A stretch of 64,000 nt of DNA, taken from the NCBI RefSeq assembly GCF_001426195.1, contig NZ_LMRS01000045.1, positions 62,548-126,547 of the forward strand, written 5' to 3'. The notes beneath the pieces were generated by a model that saw only the letters and a list, made by a program, of their open reading frames with translations, was not told the origin of the DNA and did no database searches. This stretch comes from Sphingomonas sp. Leaf339 (lineage in GTDB: Bacteria > Pseudomonadota > Alphaproteobacteria > Sphingomonadales > Sphingomonadaceae). Shown here piece after piece: positions 31,258-41,721 of this stretch. The stretch's first letter is position 1. Every line of letters begins with the position of its first letter. The translations under genes were made by a program, and so were the position numbers.

Positions 31258-33216
31258 ATGACCACGACCGCTACCCGGCCGATCGCCGAACTCACCGTCC
31301 GCAGCATCCTGCTCGGCGGGTTGATTACCCTGCTGTTCACCGCCGCCAACGTCTATCTTGGGCTGAAGGTCGGGTTGACCTTCGCCACCTCGATCCCCGC
31401 GGCGGTGATCTCGATGGCGATCCTGCGCTATTTGCCCGGCGCGACCATCCTGGAAAACAACATCGTCCAGACCGTCGCCTCGGCGGCCGGCACGCTGGCG
31501 GCGATCATCTTCGTGCTGCCCGGCCTGGTCATGATCGGCTGGTGGCAGGGTTTCCCGTATCTGACGACGGCGGCGATCACCGGTTTCGGCGGCATCTTGG
31601 GCGTGATGTTCTCCGTCCCCCTGCGCCGTGCCCTCGTGATCGACACGCCCCTGCCCTATCCCGAAGGCCGCGCCGCCGCCGAGGTGCTGAAGGTCGGTGC
31701 GGGCAGTCGCGAAGGCGCGGCGGAAAGCGCGCGCGGACTGTGGGTTATCGTCTGGAGCGCGCTGGTATCGGGCGGTTTCGCCATCCTGACCCAGACCAAG
31801 CTGGCGGTGGCGGAGGCGGCGCTGTGGTTCCGCGCCGGCGGTGGCGCGACCGGCATCGCCGGCGGCTTGTCGTTCGCCCTGATCGGCGCCGGGCATCTGG
31901 TCGGCCTGTCGGTCGGTCTCGCGATGTTCGCCGGTATCGTCATCGGCTGGTGGATCGTCCTGCCGATCCTGACCGCCGCCAGCCCGATGCCCGCCGCCGG
32001 CATCGCCGAATGGGCGGGCACCGTTTTTCGCAGCGACGTGCGTTTCTTCGGCGCCGGCGTGATCGGCATCGCAGCGATTTGGACGCTGCTGCGCATCATC
32101 GGCCCCGTGATCAACGGCATCCGGTCGGCACTCGCGGCGTCGCGCGCGCGGCGCGGTGGGGCGATCATCGCCGATACCGAGCGCGACCTGCCGATCGGTT
32201 TGGTCGGCCTCGTCTCGATCCTGATGATGATCCCGATCGGCCTGCTCCTCTGGTCGGTCATCGCCGGCGGGCCGCTGGCGGGGTCGGAGGCCGCGCTGAT
32301 CGGCGGTGCGCTGTTGTTCATCCTGGTCATCGGCCTCGTCATCGCGGCGGTATGCGGATACATGGCGGGGCTGATCGGCGCGTCGAACAGCCCGGTGTCG
32401 GGCATCGGTATCCTCTCCGTCCTTGCCGCCAGCCTGATGCTCGTCGGCCTGTTCGGTCGCGGCACTCCGCCGGAAACGACGCAGGCGCTGGTCGCCTATG
32501 CCCTGGTCGTCACCGGCATCGTGTTCGGTGTCGCCACCATCTCCAACGACAATCTTCAGGACCTGAAGACCGGCCAACTCGTCGGCGCGACGCCGTGGAA
32601 GCAACAGGTCGCGCTTATCTTCGGCGTAATCTTCGGATCGCTGGTCGTGCCACCGGTCCTGAACCTGCTCGGCAGCACGCTGGGCTTCGTGGGGGCGCCC
32701 GGCGCTGGTCCCAATGCGCTGGCCGCCCCGCAGGCGGCGTTGATCTCCGCACTGGCGAAGGGCGTGCTGGGTGGCGACCTGAACTGGGCGATGATCGGCT
32801 GGGGCGCGCTGGCCGGCGCAATCGTGATCGTCGTCGACGAGGCACTGGGCCGGGCGGGGCGGATGCGCCTGCCGCCGCTCGGTGTCGGCCTGGGTGTCTA
32901 TCTGCCGATGACGGTGACGTTGCCCGTCGTGATCGGCGCGGTCATCGGCTCCGTCTATGACCGCTGGGCGAAGCGACAGGCCGATCCGGAAGCGGCGGAG
33001 CGGATGGGCGTGTTGGCCGCGACCGGCATGATCGTCGGCGAAAGCCTGTGGGGGGTCGCCTTTGCCGGCATCGTTTATGCAACCGGAAGCGACGCGCCCT
33101 TGGCCTTGGTCGGCGATTCGTGGGCAGTGCCGGCCGCGATTGGCGGAACCGCCCTGTTCCTGATTCTCGTCGTCCTGCTTTATCGCTATGCCCAGCGGAT
33201 GGTGCGCCCCGCCTGA
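31258..33216 (+). CDS. OPT family oligopeptide transporter
   Basis: A protein of 652 residues with about 14-16 membrane segments. Signature parts: FTAANVYLGLKVGLTFATSI near the N-terminus, LENNIVQTVASAAGTLA, TPLPYPEGRAAAEVLKVG, GLIGASNSPVSGIGIL and a C-terminal GMIVGESLWGVAFAGIVYAT. These match the bacterial OPT family, which imports oligopeptides or metal-chelate conjugates by proton coupling. Substrate cannot be assigned. Confidence 0.9.
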   Translation: MTTTATRPIAELTVRSILLGGLITLLFTAANVYLGLKVGLTFATSIPAAVISMAILRYLPGATILENNIVQTVASAAGTLAAIIFVLPGLVMIGWWQGFPYLTTAAITGFGGILGVMFSVPLRRALVIDTPLPYPEGRAAAEVLKVGAGSREGAAESARGLWVIVWSALVSGGFAILTQTKLAVAEAALWFRAGGGATGIAGGLSFALIGAGHLVGLSVGLAMFAGIVIGWWIVLPILTAASPMPAAGIAEWAGTVFRSDVRFFGAGVIGIAAIWTLLRIIGPVINGIRSALAASRARRGGAIIADTERDLPIGLVGLVSILMMIPIGLLLWSVIAGGPLAGSEAALIGGALLFILVIGLVIAAVCGYMAGLIGASNSPVSGIGILSVLAASLMLVGLFGRGTPPETTQALVAYALVVTGIVFGVATISNDNLQDLKTGQLVGATPWKQQVALIFGVIFGSLVVPPVLNLLGSTLGFVGAPGAGPNALAAPQAALISALAKGVLGGDLNWAMIGWGALAGAIVIVVDEALGRAGRMRLPPLGVGLGVYLPMTVTLPVVIGAVIGSVYDRWAKRQADPEAAERMGVLAATGMIVGESLWGVAFAGIVYATGSDAPLALVGDSWAVPAAIGGTALFLILVVLLYRYAQRMVRPA

Positions 33217-33376
33217 TTGTTCAGCCGATTTTCGAATAGAATTCTGTGTAGGATAATACAGTTATAAAATCTGGGACGATCACTGTCCTTTTGGTTTTAA
33301 AAATGGTGGATTAATATCTACTTCACTGCTTACGGGTCACAACAGACGGGGTTGAGAGACGGGGTCCGGCGCGGCG

Positions 33377-33910
33377 ATGGGCATTACCAGTTACGAAATG
33401 TCACCGCATCCGGCCAACGAGGCCCAGCGCGAGCAGGCGGTGATCCGATCCGGCGCGCTGCACGCCACCGGCCGCGCCGAATTGCAGCGCGTCGTCGATC
33501 TGGCGTGCGAGACCTTTGTGGCGCCGATGTCGTCGGTGTCGATCGTCTTTCGCGACTGGCAATATCTGATCGCAACCAAGGGTATGAAGGCGGGTGTCTA
33601 TCGCCGCTCCACATCGTTCTGCGGCCACGCCATCATGGCACCCGACACGACATTCTGCGTGCCGGATGCGACGCGCGATCCACGGTTCGCAGGCAATCCC
33701 GTCGTGACCGACGGGATGGAGCTGCGCTTCTATGCGGGCGCGCCGATCATCGACGACCATGGCCTGCCGCTCGGCACGATCTGCGTCATCGATGTGGAAC
33801 CTCGCGAACCTATCTCGCCGTCCGAGGCGCAATGCCTGGAAACGCTGGCGGCGGACATCATGGCGATCTTCCATCGCCATGCGCTTGTCCCGACCGGCGA
33901 ACCGGTCTGA
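33377..33910 (+). CDS. GAF domain sensory protein
   Basis: A protein of 177 residues, mostly one GAF domain (about 30-165): LQRVVDLACETFVAPMSSVS, then KGMKAGVYRRSTSFCGHAIM, PDATRDPRFAGNPVVTDG, LRFYAGAPIIDDHGLPLGTI. No output domain is attached, so it probably acts through a partner or is a stand-alone sensor. It follows a short AT-rich gap after the OPT gene. Confidence 0.85.
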   Translation: MGITSYEMSPHPANEAQREQAVIRSGALHATGRAELQRVVDLACETFVAPMSSVSIVFRDWQYLIATKGMKAGVYRRSTSFCGHAIMAPDTTFCVPDATRDPRFAGNPVVTDGMELRFYAGAPIIDDHGLPLGTICVIDVEPREPISPSEAQCLETLAADIMAIFHRHALVPTGEPV

Positions 33911-33932
33911 GTCGGCCGCCGGCGGGGCGGCT

Positions 33933-35213
33933 TCACATCTCGGCGAGTAGCTCGCTGATTGGCACGAACGCAAACCCGATCGAACTGTCGGCGATGCCGT
34001 AAGGCAGAAACAGCGAATTGCCGTGCCGGATCGCGCCGCATGAATAGACCACATTGGGGACATATCCCTCGCGATCTTGATCCTTCGCGGCCAGCAAGGG
34101 TTCCTTTGTGCGGCCAATGACCTTCGACGGATCGCGCTTGTCGAGCAGCGCGGCCCCGATGGAATATTTACGCATCGCCCCCACACCGTGCGTGAGTAGC
34201 AGCCAGCCTTCGTCCAGTTCGATCGGTGGCCCGCAATTACCGATCTGGACCAGCTCCCACGGATATTCCGGCGTCAGTATCTTGGCGCCGTCATCCCAGT
34301 GGGTCAGGTCGGCCGATTTTAGCAGAAACAGATTCTCGCCATCCGACCGGCCGATCATCATATACTGGCCGTCGATCTTGCGCGGAAACAGCGCCATGCC
34401 CTTGTTACGGCTGGCAGCGCCCGTCATCGGCACCAGATCGAATGCACGGAAGTCGCGGGTTCGCATCAACTCCGACTGAATCTGCGAACCGTTATAGGCA
34501 GTGTAGGTGCCGATCCATTCCCACGAACCGTCGTCGTGTTGGAAATGGACGATACGCAAATCCTCCAGCCCCTTGGATTGGGCGGCGGTCATCGGGAAGA
34601 TCACTGTACCCGACAGCGTCGAATCGCGGTGGCGATGGACGGTGATCGGCCCTTCGGGCATCGATTCCAGATCGCTGCCAACGGCATCGGTGGCGGTGGC
34701 GAAGGGTGGCTCGGGCGCCAGCTTCATTTCCTGGTGATCGGTGATGATCCCCTCACGGAAGGCCACTGACGAAATGTGCCCCTCACCCACCGCCCGCATC
34801 GACATCAGAATGCGCAGCGATCCCGGCGGCATGCCCGACTGGTCGAAATGCGGCACTGCGCTAGGGTTCATCAGCGCGGCCGCAGCGTAACTATACTCGT
34901 GACAGAAATACGCGCCGATCAGCTGGCGCTTCTCATCGCCGATATGCGCGCCGTCCAGCTCCAGCAGATCCTCGATCTCGTCGTACCGGGTCATGAACAC
35001 GCGGCGCGTCTGCCAGTGACGCGCCTCGAAATCCTTCAGCACCACTTCGAGCTGCTCGCGCGCCTGAGCGGGCGTCATGCCCAGCACTTCCGCCACCAGT
35101 CGCTCGGTCCGGTTCGGGGTTGCGCCCTTCCCGCCCCAGGCGATGTGAAAGGGGCGCACCACGACGCGCGATGGATCGGCGTGCAACCGAAGCTCGTGAG
35201 TGAACAGATTCAT
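33933..35213 (-). CDS. GH130 family glycoside phosphorylase/hydrolase
   Basis: A protein of 426 residues with a five-bladed propeller pattern and GH130 segments: VVVRPFHIAW, RVFMTRYDEIEDLL, SSVAFREGII, MTRDFRAFDLVPMTGAASRN written across the domain, KGMALFPRKIDGQYMMIGR, and IGNCGPPIELDEGWLLLTHG. GH130 enzymes act on beta-mannosides, by phosphorolysis or hydrolysis. It lies 51 nt after a GT4-containing gene and is probably co-transcribed, suggesting synthesis and turnover of one mannose-type glycan (inference). Confidence 0.88.
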   Translation of the reverse strand: MNLFTHELRLHADPSRVVVRPFHIAWGGKGATPNRTERLVAEVLGMTPAQAREQLEVVLKDFEARHWQTRRVFMTRYDEIEDLLELDGAHIGDEKRQLIGAYFCHEYSYAAAALMNPSAVPHFDQSGMPPGSLRILMSMRAVGEGHISSVAFREGIITDHQEMKLAPEPPFATATDAVGSDLESMPEGPITVHRHRDSTLSGTVIFPMTAAQSKGLEDLRIVHFQHDDGSWEWIGTYTAYNGSQIQSELMRTRDFRAFDLVPMTGAASRNKGMALFPRKIDGQYMMIGRSDGENLFLLKSADLTHWDDGAKILTPEYPWELVQIGNCGPPIELDEGWLLLTHGVGAMRKYSIGAALLDKRDPSKVIGRTKEPLLAAKDQDREGYVPNVVYSCGAIRHGNSLFLPYGIADSSIGFAFVPISELLAEM

Positions 35214-35264
35214 CGCAAAAAGACGGCCTCGCTCGTGATCTTCGGCACGCCGATGCGAGCGGGG

Positions 35265-37535
35265 CTACGCGACGGCGCGGGTTTCTCCTGCCACGGGGAC
35301 GGCCTCTTGCGAAAGCCTAGAAATGGCACAATTCGCCAATTGCAGCGCAAGGATCGATTCCGCACCCTGATTTCGATTGAGGCCGGTCGGCATCAAGCCA
35401 TCGAAACAACCCCCGTCGTTCGGGCTGGCCAATGGCAGGTCAAGGTCGTTCATTCCCAGGAACCAGCCATAGGCCCGCTTGGCTTCCTTCATCCAGCGCT
35501 CGTCGCCCGTTGCCTCGAACGCCGCCAGACAGGCATCGACCGTCGCCTGCGCCTCAAGGGGTTGCTGGTCGAACTGAAGCGGTTCGCCGTATGGCCGATG
35601 GAAACTTTCCGTCCCCACCGCACGGAAACGGCCCTCTGGCGACGTCTGCGTCGTACAGATCCATTCCAGTGTCGACAGACCGCACTGCACCAGATCGTCG
35701 CGCCCCAATGCCCGTCCCGCCCGGATCAACGCCTCAGGCAAACGCGCGTTGTCATAGGCCAGTACAATCTCGAACCACTGCCATTCCGGCCGACGCGTGC
35801 CGGCGAGCATTTCGAGATGCATGTCGGGAAAGCGTTGTAGGATCGACCGCGACAATTCATGTCCCGGCCGCGCTTCCAGCATCGCTGCAGCGCCGAGCAT
35901 CGCAAACGCCTGAGCGCGCAATGACCCCAGGTCGAAGGCGATACTGGCAGTGATGTCGAACATCGCCCCGGCCCAGTCGCGATGCTTCTGTTCCAATGCA
36001 TCGCGGGCAGTCACGCCAAGCGCCCACAGCGTCCGGCCGTTGGAATCCTCCGATCCTTCATCCTCGCACCATGTCCGGTCGAAATTCATGAAGTTACGGA
36101 AGCGGCGCTTATCGGGATTCCAGGCATATTGAAGAAACGATCCGTAGATCGTCATCCATTTGTCGCGCCGTTCGGCATCCAAATCGGCCATCGCACTGAC
36201 GAGCATCAGCGCGCGAGCATTGTCATCGATGCAATAGCCGTGACGGCGATCCGGGATCGAATAGATCGAATGCTGCAACATGCCCGTCGAATCGCTCATC
36301 CGCTCGACCGCCGAAAAATCAGGGGTCAGCGGCTTCACGTTGGGGGCTGGCTTGGCGATCCGTCGCGGGCGAGCGGCCACCGCCGCCTCGGTCTCTTCCA
36401 TGGTCGCTTCGGCCAGTCGCGGCCAGATCATGGTACGGCCACGTGCATAGGCGCGCTCCGACAAGCGCCGGCGGTCGCCATCGTTGGACAACAGCGCATC
36501 GATCTCATGCGCAAAGGCAGCCACATCGCCGAAATCAACCAATACGCCGTGACGGTCGGCCAAAATTTCGGTCGCATGGACATAAGGTGTCGACACCACC
36601 GGCTTGCCGACGCCGATGGCATAGGACAGCGTGCCGCTCGTGATCTGGGCGGGGTTGGTGTAAGGCGTGACGTAGATGTCCGCGGCCTGCAGATAATCGA
36701 TCAACTCGTCATGCTCCAGAAAAGCATCGACGAATTCGACGTTGGCGGCGACGCCCTTTTCCTCGGCCAGCGCCTTCAGCCGGTCACGATATTTCTCGCC
36801 CTCGTGCGCCACCAGGTTCGGGTGCGTGGCGCCCAGCACGACGTAGAGCAGGTTGGGATGATGCTCCACCGCCTTGGGTAGGGCCGCGATGATCGTCTCG
36901 ATACCCTTGTTCGGCGCGAGCAGCCCGAACGTCAGCACCACCGGCCGCCCGGCCCAGCCGAAGTTTGCCTTAACATCGGCGGGATCGACCAGCGCACGAT
37001 CAGGCACACCGTGCGGGATCATCACCACCTGACGCAGATTGGCGCCATAGACGCGTTGCAGGATGTCGCGCCCCCGCTCAGCCATCACGATGATTTTCGC
37101 CGCGCGGCGCAATAGTCCTTCCAACACGCGACGCTCATCTGCGCTCGGCTTTTCCAGCACGGTGTGCAGTGTCACGATCACCGGTAACGTCGTCCGGTCG
37201 AGCAGCGCGAGAATGTGCTCCCCCGCAGGGCCGCCATAGATGCCATATTCGTGCTGCAGCCAGATGGCCTTCGCCCCGCTAGCCTCGATCTTGCGAGCGG
37301 TATCGAAATAGGCCGACAGGTCATTCTGCGGGATCGTGCCGACGACCGCTTCGGGATAGTCGTACTTACCCGGATGATCGTCCATCGCGTACACATCGAC
37401 GCGAGTATCGGGAAAACGGTGGCGGACCGCCGTGTAGACGTCGGTGGTGAACGTCGCGAGGCCACACTGGCGCGGCAGAAAATTACCGATCAGCGCCAGA
37501 TGATTGATTGCCGTCGCGTTCGTCGCTTCCGCCAT
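35265..37535 (-). CDS. GT4 glycosyltransferase with long C-terminal helical domain
   Basis: A protein of 756 residues. Residues about 10-375 are a GT-B glycosyltransferase of family 4: LIGNFLPRQCGLATFTTDVY, IWLQHEYGIYGG, MIPHGVPDRALVDP, VVLTFGLLAPNKGIETIIAA and YVTPYTNPAQITSGTLSYAI. Residues about 410-745 form a second, helix-rich domain with HSIYSIPDRRHGYCIDDNAR, WCEDEGSEDSNGRTLWALG and LNRNQGAESILALQLANCAI, resembling (alpha/alpha) barrel glycan-processing domains. The two-domain form beside GH130 suggests a sugar polymerisation/degradation unit. Confidence 0.85.
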   Translation of the reverse strand: MAEATNATAINHLALIGNFLPRQCGLATFTTDVYTAVRHRFPDTRVDVYAMDDHPGKYDYPEAVVGTIPQNDLSAYFDTARKIEASGAKAIWLQHEYGIYGGPAGEHILALLDRTTLPVIVTLHTVLEKPSADERRVLEGLLRRAAKIIVMAERGRDILQRVYGANLRQVVMIPHGVPDRALVDPADVKANFGWAGRPVVLTFGLLAPNKGIETIIAALPKAVEHHPNLLYVVLGATHPNLVAHEGEKYRDRLKALAEEKGVAANVEFVDAFLEHDELIDYLQAADIYVTPYTNPAQITSGTLSYAIGVGKPVVSTPYVHATEILADRHGVLVDFGDVAAFAHEIDALLSNDGDRRRLSERAYARGRTMIWPRLAEATMEETEAAVAARPRRIAKPAPNVKPLTPDFSAVERMSDSTGMLQHSIYSIPDRRHGYCIDDNARALMLVSAMADLDAERRDKWMTIYGSFLQYAWNPDKRRFRNFMNFDRTWCEDEGSEDSNGRTLWALGVTARDALEQKHRDWAGAMFDITASIAFDLGSLRAQAFAMLGAAAMLEARPGHELSRSILQRFPDMHLEMLAGTRRPEWQWFEIVLAYDNARLPEALIRAGRALGRDDLVQCGLSTLEWICTTQTSPEGRFRAVGTESFHRPYGEPLQFDQQPLEAQATVDACLAAFEATGDERWMKEAKRAYGWFLGMNDLDLPLASPNDGGCFDGLMPTGLNRNQGAESILALQLANCAISRLSQEAVPVAGETRAVA

Positions 37536-37665
37536 CTTTAGTCCTCTAAATGAGCGTGGTCACAGCACTCCCGGAAACTGCACCATAAGCGTAAACCGTT
37601 CATCTGGCGGAAAGTTGCATGGACATGGTGCGTCGCAATAAGAATTACCGTTGCGATTGTGGAGG

Positions 37666-38112
37666 TTAGCCACGCCCGCGATACGGTGCGACGCCCTGAT
37701 CGGGCAGCCACAGGTTGGCCGGCGCAATTCCCGACTGCCAGAAGACATCGATCGGGATGCCGCCGCGTGGATACCAATACCCGCCGATCCGCAGCCAGCG
37801 CGGCTGCATCTCCTCGAACAGCCGCTCGCCGATGCCCACGGTGCAATCCTCGTGGAAGCCGGCGTGATTGCGGAAACTGCCGAGAAACAGCTTCAGCGAC
37901 TTGGATTCGACGATCGTCTTGCCCGGCGCATAATCAATTACGAGGTGCGCGAAATCCGGCTGCCCCGTCACCGGACACAGCGACGTGAATTCGGGGGCGG
38001 CGAAGCGCACCAGATAGGTGCTGCCGGGCCGGGGATTGGGAACATAATCGAGCACCGCCTCTTCCGGTGTAGCGGGAAGCGCGCTGGTCTGGCCAAGATG
38101 CATGGGTGTCAT
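37666..38112 (-). CDS. queF: NADPH-dependent preQ0 reductase
   Basis: A protein of 148 residues (ATG at 38112; ATG at 38103 is also possible). It reduces 7-cyano-7-deazaguanine to preQ1 in queuosine synthesis. The QueF signatures are intact: [13 protein letters not shown] with catalytic Cys46 and Asp53, and [15 protein letters not shown] (NADPH-binding), then HEDC. The short, unimodular form. Divergent from the photolyase gene. Confidence 0.95.
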   Translation of the reverse strand: MTPMHLGQTSALPATPEEAVLDYVPNPRPGSTYLVRFAAPEFTSLCPVTGQPDFAHLVIDYAPGKTIVESKSLKLFLGSFRNHAGFHEDCTVGIGERLFEEMQPRWLRIGGYWYPRGGIPIDVFWQSGIAPANLWLPDQGVAPYRGRG

Positions 38113-38141
38113 GCGCGACCATGTAGGAGATCGACGGCTCG

Positions 38142-39689
38142 ATGAAAACGCTGATCCCGGTGCTGGGCGATCAACTGACGATGACACTGTCTTCGCTGAA
38201 CGACGCGAACCCCGCCGATACCCTCGTCCTGATGATGGAGGTCGCCGACGAGACGACCTATGTCCGCCACCACAAGCGCAAGATCGCCTATATCCTGTCC
38301 GCCATGCGCCACCACGCCGATGCGTTGCGTGATGCCGGCTGGACGGTCGATTACGTCACGCTCGACGATCCCGACAACAGCGGCAGCTTCACCGGCGAGA
38401 TCGCCCGCGCCGTTTCCCGCCACGCCCCCGACCGCATCGTCGTGACCGAGGCGGGAGAGTGGCGCGTCGCCGCGATGATCGATGCCTGGGAGACGCTGTT
38501 CGGCATCCCCGTCGACATCCGCCCCGACACCCGCTTCGTCGCCACCCATGCCGAATTCGACGATTGGGCGAACGACGGCCGCGTCGAACTGACGATGGAG
38601 TGGTTCTACCGCGTCATGCGCCGCAAGACCGGGCTGCTGATGGACGGCGACAAGCCCGCCGGCGATCGCTGGAACTTCGACAAGGACAATCGCAAGCCGG
38701 CCAAGGCGGACCTGCTGATGCCCGGCCCGCTATCGTTCCCGCCCGACGCGACGACACGAGCGGTGCTCGATCTCGTCGCCGCCCGCTTCGCGGATCATCC
38801 CGGCAGTCTCCACGCATTCGATTATGCCGTCACCGCCGTCGATGCCGAGCGACAGGCCGCCGCGTTCTTCGCCAACGCCCTGCCGCAGTTCGGCGATTAC
38901 GAGGATGCGATGCTCACCGGCGAGCGGCATCTCTGGCATTCGATCCTCAGCCCCTACATCAACTCCGGCCTGCTCGATCCGCTCGACCTGTGCCGCCGGG
39001 CGGAGGCCGAATACCGCGCCGGCCGCGCACCGCTCAATTCGGTTGAGGGTTATGTCCGCCAGATCATCGGCTGGCGCGAATTCATGCGCGGCATCTATTG
39101 GCGGGAGGGGCCAGATTATGTGAATCGTAACGCGCTCGACCATCACCGACCGCTCCCCGGCTGGTACTGGACGGGCGACACCGACATGCATTGTCTGGCG
39201 GAGGCGATCGGCCAGACGCTCGACACCGCGCACGCACATCATATCCAGCGGCTGATGGTGACGGGCAATTTCGCGCTGCTGATCGGCGCGGACCCGAAGC
39301 AGGTCCATGAATGGTATCTGGAGGTCTATATCGACGCCTATGAATGGGTCGAGCTGCCCAATACATTGGGCATGAGCCAGTTCGGCGATGGCGGCCTTGT
39401 CGGTTCCAAACCCTATATTTCGTCGGGCGCCTATATCGATCGCATGTCCGATTATTGCGGGCAGTGTCGGTACAACGTGAAGAAGCGGATCGGCGACGAT
39501 GCCTGCCCCTTCAACGCGCTCTACTGGGATTTTATCGCCCGTCACGAGGATACGCTCGGCCGCAACCGCCGCATGGCGATGCCCTACCGCACCTGGGCGA
39601 AGCAGCCCGAGGAGGCCAAGGCCGACACCCGCGCACAGGCCGCCCGTTTTCTCAGCCGGCTCGACGCCAGCGGAGACGCTGGTTACTGA
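38142..39689 (+). CDS. Iron-sulfur bacterial cryptochrome/photolyase (PhrB-like)
   Basis: A protein of 515 residues of the prokaryotic (6-4) photolyase-related class (FeS-BCP). N-terminal Rossmann part begins [19 protein letters not shown]; the FAD-binding helical part includes [37 protein letters not shown] and [20 protein letters not shown]. Cluster cysteines are likely in [20 protein letters not shown] and one upstream ([10 protein letters not shown]). It repairs UV lesions with light energy. It starts an operon with rhodanese, metC and mscS genes. Confidence 0.93.
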   Translation: MKTLIPVLGDQLTMTLSSLNDANPADTLVLMMEVADETTYVRHHKRKIAYILSAMRHHADALRDAGWTVDYVTLDDPDNSGSFTGEIARAVSRHAPDRIVVTEAGEWRVAAMIDAWETLFGIPVDIRPDTRFVATHAEFDDWANDGRVELTMEWFYRVMRRKTGLLMDGDKPAGDRWNFDKDNRKPAKADLLMPGPLSFPPDATTRAVLDLVAARFADHPGSLHAFDYAVTAVDAERQAAAFFANALPQFGDYEDAMLTGERHLWHSILSPYINSGLLDPLDLCRRAEAEYRAGRAPLNSVEGYVRQIIGWREFMRGIYWREGPDYVNRNALDHHRPLPGWYWTGDTDMHCLAEAIGQTLDTAHAHHIQRLMVTGNFALLIGADPKQVHEWYLEVYIDAYEWVELPNTLGMSQFGDGGLVGSKPYISSGAYIDRMSDYCGQCRYNVKKRIGDDACPFNALYWDFIARHEDTLGRNRRMAMPYRTWAKQPEEAKADTRAQAARFLSRLDASGDAGY

Positions 39690-39691
39690 CC

Positions 39692-40528
39692 ATGACCATG
39701 GACTCGCTGGTAACCACCGACTGGCTCGCCGAGGCACTTGGCGCGCCCGATCTGATCGTCGTCGATGCGACGTTGCTCGACGCATCGCTCGGCCGCGATG
39801 CACGGGCGGAGTTCGAGGCCGGGCATATCCCGGGCACTGTCTTCCTCGACCTCGCTATCCTGCGCGATACCGCGTCGTCCCTGCCCAACATGCTGCCCGA
39901 CGCGGCAAAGGTCGCAGCGCATCTGTCAGCACTTGGCATCGGCGACGGCAAGCGCATCGTCCTTTACGACGCATCGCCATGGCGGACCGCTGCGCGGGCG
40001 TGGTGGCTGATCCGCAGCTATGGCATCGGCGACGTGGCGATCCTCGATGGCGGCATCGCCAAATGGCGCGCAGAGCACCACCCGCTTGCCATCGGCTCCG
40101 CCACCCCTACGCCGCATCCCGCAACGCCGTCGTTCAACGAGGCCCGACTGCGCGACATGGCGCAGGTCCGCGCCAATCTGGCGAGCGGCGCCGAACAACT
40201 GATCGACGCCCGCTCGCCTGCGCGTTTCACCGGCGATGAAGGCGATCCGCACGGCGCTGCGCCCGGTCATATCCCCGGATCGCGCAACATCACATACGGT
40301 CGCCTATTTACCGCCGATGGCACGTGGAAACAGGGCGATGCGCTCGCCGTGGAATTCGCCGATCTGGATCTCGACGCCCCCATCGTCGCCACCTGCGGCT
40401 CCGGTGTCACCGCCGCGGTGCTTGCGTTTGGCGTACATCTGCTCGGCCGCGAGGCCGCGATCTATGACGGCAGCTGGTCCGAATGGGGCCGCGATCCCTC
40501 CACCCCAAAGGCGACCGGCACCGCATGA
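39692..40528 (+). CDS. sseA: 3-mercaptopyruvate/thiosulfate sulfurtransferase
   Basis: A protein of 278 residues with two rhodanese domains. The first (about 8-125) is structural; the second holds the active-site loop CGSGVTA with Cys235, the 3-mercaptopyruvate sulfurtransferase form. LLDASLGRDARAEFEAGHIP, GDVAILDGGIAKWRAE and GHIPGSRNITYG are family segments. It starts 3 nt after the photolyase stop and overlaps metC by 4 nt (ATGA). Transfers sulfane sulfur to thiols or cyanide. Confidence 0.93.
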   Translation: MTMDSLVTTDWLAEALGAPDLIVVDATLLDASLGRDARAEFEAGHIPGTVFLDLAILRDTASSLPNMLPDAAKVAAHLSALGIGDGKRIVLYDASPWRTAARAWWLIRSYGIGDVAILDGGIAKWRAEHHPLAIGSATPTPHPATPSFNEARLRDMAQVRANLASGAEQLIDARSPARFTGDEGDPHGAAPGHIPGSRNITYGRLFTADGTWKQGDALAVEFADLDLDAPIVATCGSGVTAAVLAFGVHLLGREAAIYDGSWSEWGRDPSTPKATGTA

Positions 40529-41721
40529 GCAACGATTCCCGTTCCGACAAACCCGCCACGCAGGTCGTGCAGGCCGGTCGCCGTCCCGAATGGACCGCCG
40601 GCATCGTCAACACGCCGGTCTGGCGGGCGTCGACTATCCTGTACGATTCGGTCGCGCATCTGCGCGAGTCCGCCGGCCGCGATACGCATCACCGCCTGTT
40701 CTACGGCCGGCGCGGCACGCCGACGCAATGGTCGCTTGCCGATGCGCTGACCGAGTTGGAGCCGGGCGCAGAGGGCACCTTCCTCTATCCCTCCGGCGTC
40801 GCCGCGATTGCCGCCGCGCTGCTCGCGATCCTGTCACCGGGTGACGAGCTGTTGCTGGTCGACAGCGCCTATGATCCCACCCGTGGGCTCGCCACCGGGC
40901 TGCTCAAGCGTTTCGGCATCACCACCCGCTTCTACGATCCGATGATCGGCGCCGGCATCGCCGACCTGATCGGGCCGAACACGCGCGCGATCTTCATGGA
41001 AAGTCCCGGCAGCCTGACCTTCGAGGTACAGGACATCCCCGCCATCGTCGCGGTCGCGAAGGCGCACGACATCGCGACCCTGCTCGACAACACCTGGGCG
41101 ACGCCGCTGCTGCTGCCCGCCATCGCGCTCGGCATCGATTACACGATCCTCGCCTGCACCAAGTATATCGTCGGTCATTCCGACGTCATGCTCGGCTCCG
41201 TCACCGCCGGCCCCGGCCGCTTCGCCGCCTTGCGCGACACCAGTTTCCAACTCGGCCAGCACGTCTCCCCCGACGATGCGTGGCTCGGCAGCCGTGGCCT
41301 GCGCACGATGGCGATCCGCCTGAAACAACATGGCGAAAGCGCGCTGAAGATCGCGCATTGGCTGAAGGGCCGGCCGGAGATCGCAACCGTCCTCCACCCC
41401 GCCCTGCCCGACTGCCCCGGCCACGACGTCTTCGTTCGCGATTTCCGCGGCCCCGCCGGCCTGTTCTCGTTCGTTCTAAACGGCGGCGACGAGGCCGAGC
41501 GTGCCGCCCTGATCGACGGGCTCGCTCATTTCGGCATCGGCTATAGCTGGGGCGGTTATGAAAGCCTTGCCATTCCCGTCGATCCGCATCGCCACCGCAG
41601 CGTCAACCGCCGCGAACACGCCGGGCCGATGATCCGTCTGCAGATCGGGCTGGAGGATGCCGACGACCTGATCGCCGATCTCGACCGCGGCCTTGCCCGC
41701 TTTGCCGCCGCGCGGGGATGA
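40525..41721 (+). CDS. metC: Cystathionine beta-lyase (PLP enzyme)
   Basis: A protein of 398 residues. The PLP lysine is Lys213 in ACTKYIVGHSDVMLG; other family signatures are FYGRRGTPTQW, LYPSGVAAIAAALLA, LLDNTWATPLLL and SWGGYESLAIP, the last typical of MetC. It cleaves cystathionine to homocysteine, ammonia and pyruvate, the second step of methionine synthesis from homoserine (see hom at 29882-31177). It overlaps both neighbours by 4 nt. Confidence 0.93.
   Translation: MSNDSRSDKPATQVVQAGRRPEWTAGIVNTPVWRASTILYDSVAHLRESAGRDTHHRLFYGRRGTPTQWSLADALTELEPGAEGTFLYPSGVAAIAAALLAILSPGDELLLVDSAYDPTRGLATGLLKRFGITTRFYDPMIGAGIADLIGPNTRAIFMESPGSLTFEVQDIPAIVAVAKAHDIATLLDNTWATPLLLPAIALGIDYTILACTKYIVGHSDVMLGSVTAGPGRFAALRDTSFQLGQHVSPDDAWLGSRGLRTMAIRLKQHGESALKIAHWLKGRPEIATVLHPALPDCPGHDVFVRDFRGPAGLFSFVLNGGDEAERAALIDGLAHFGIGYSWGGYESLAIPVDPHRHRSVNRREHAGPMIRLQIGLEDADDLIADLDRGLARFAAARG

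Noticed and set aside
33217-33376. AT-richer gap between OPT and GAF genes as a mobile-element scar
   Set aside because: Only about 160 nt with no inverted repeats or duplicated ends; probably a promoter region.
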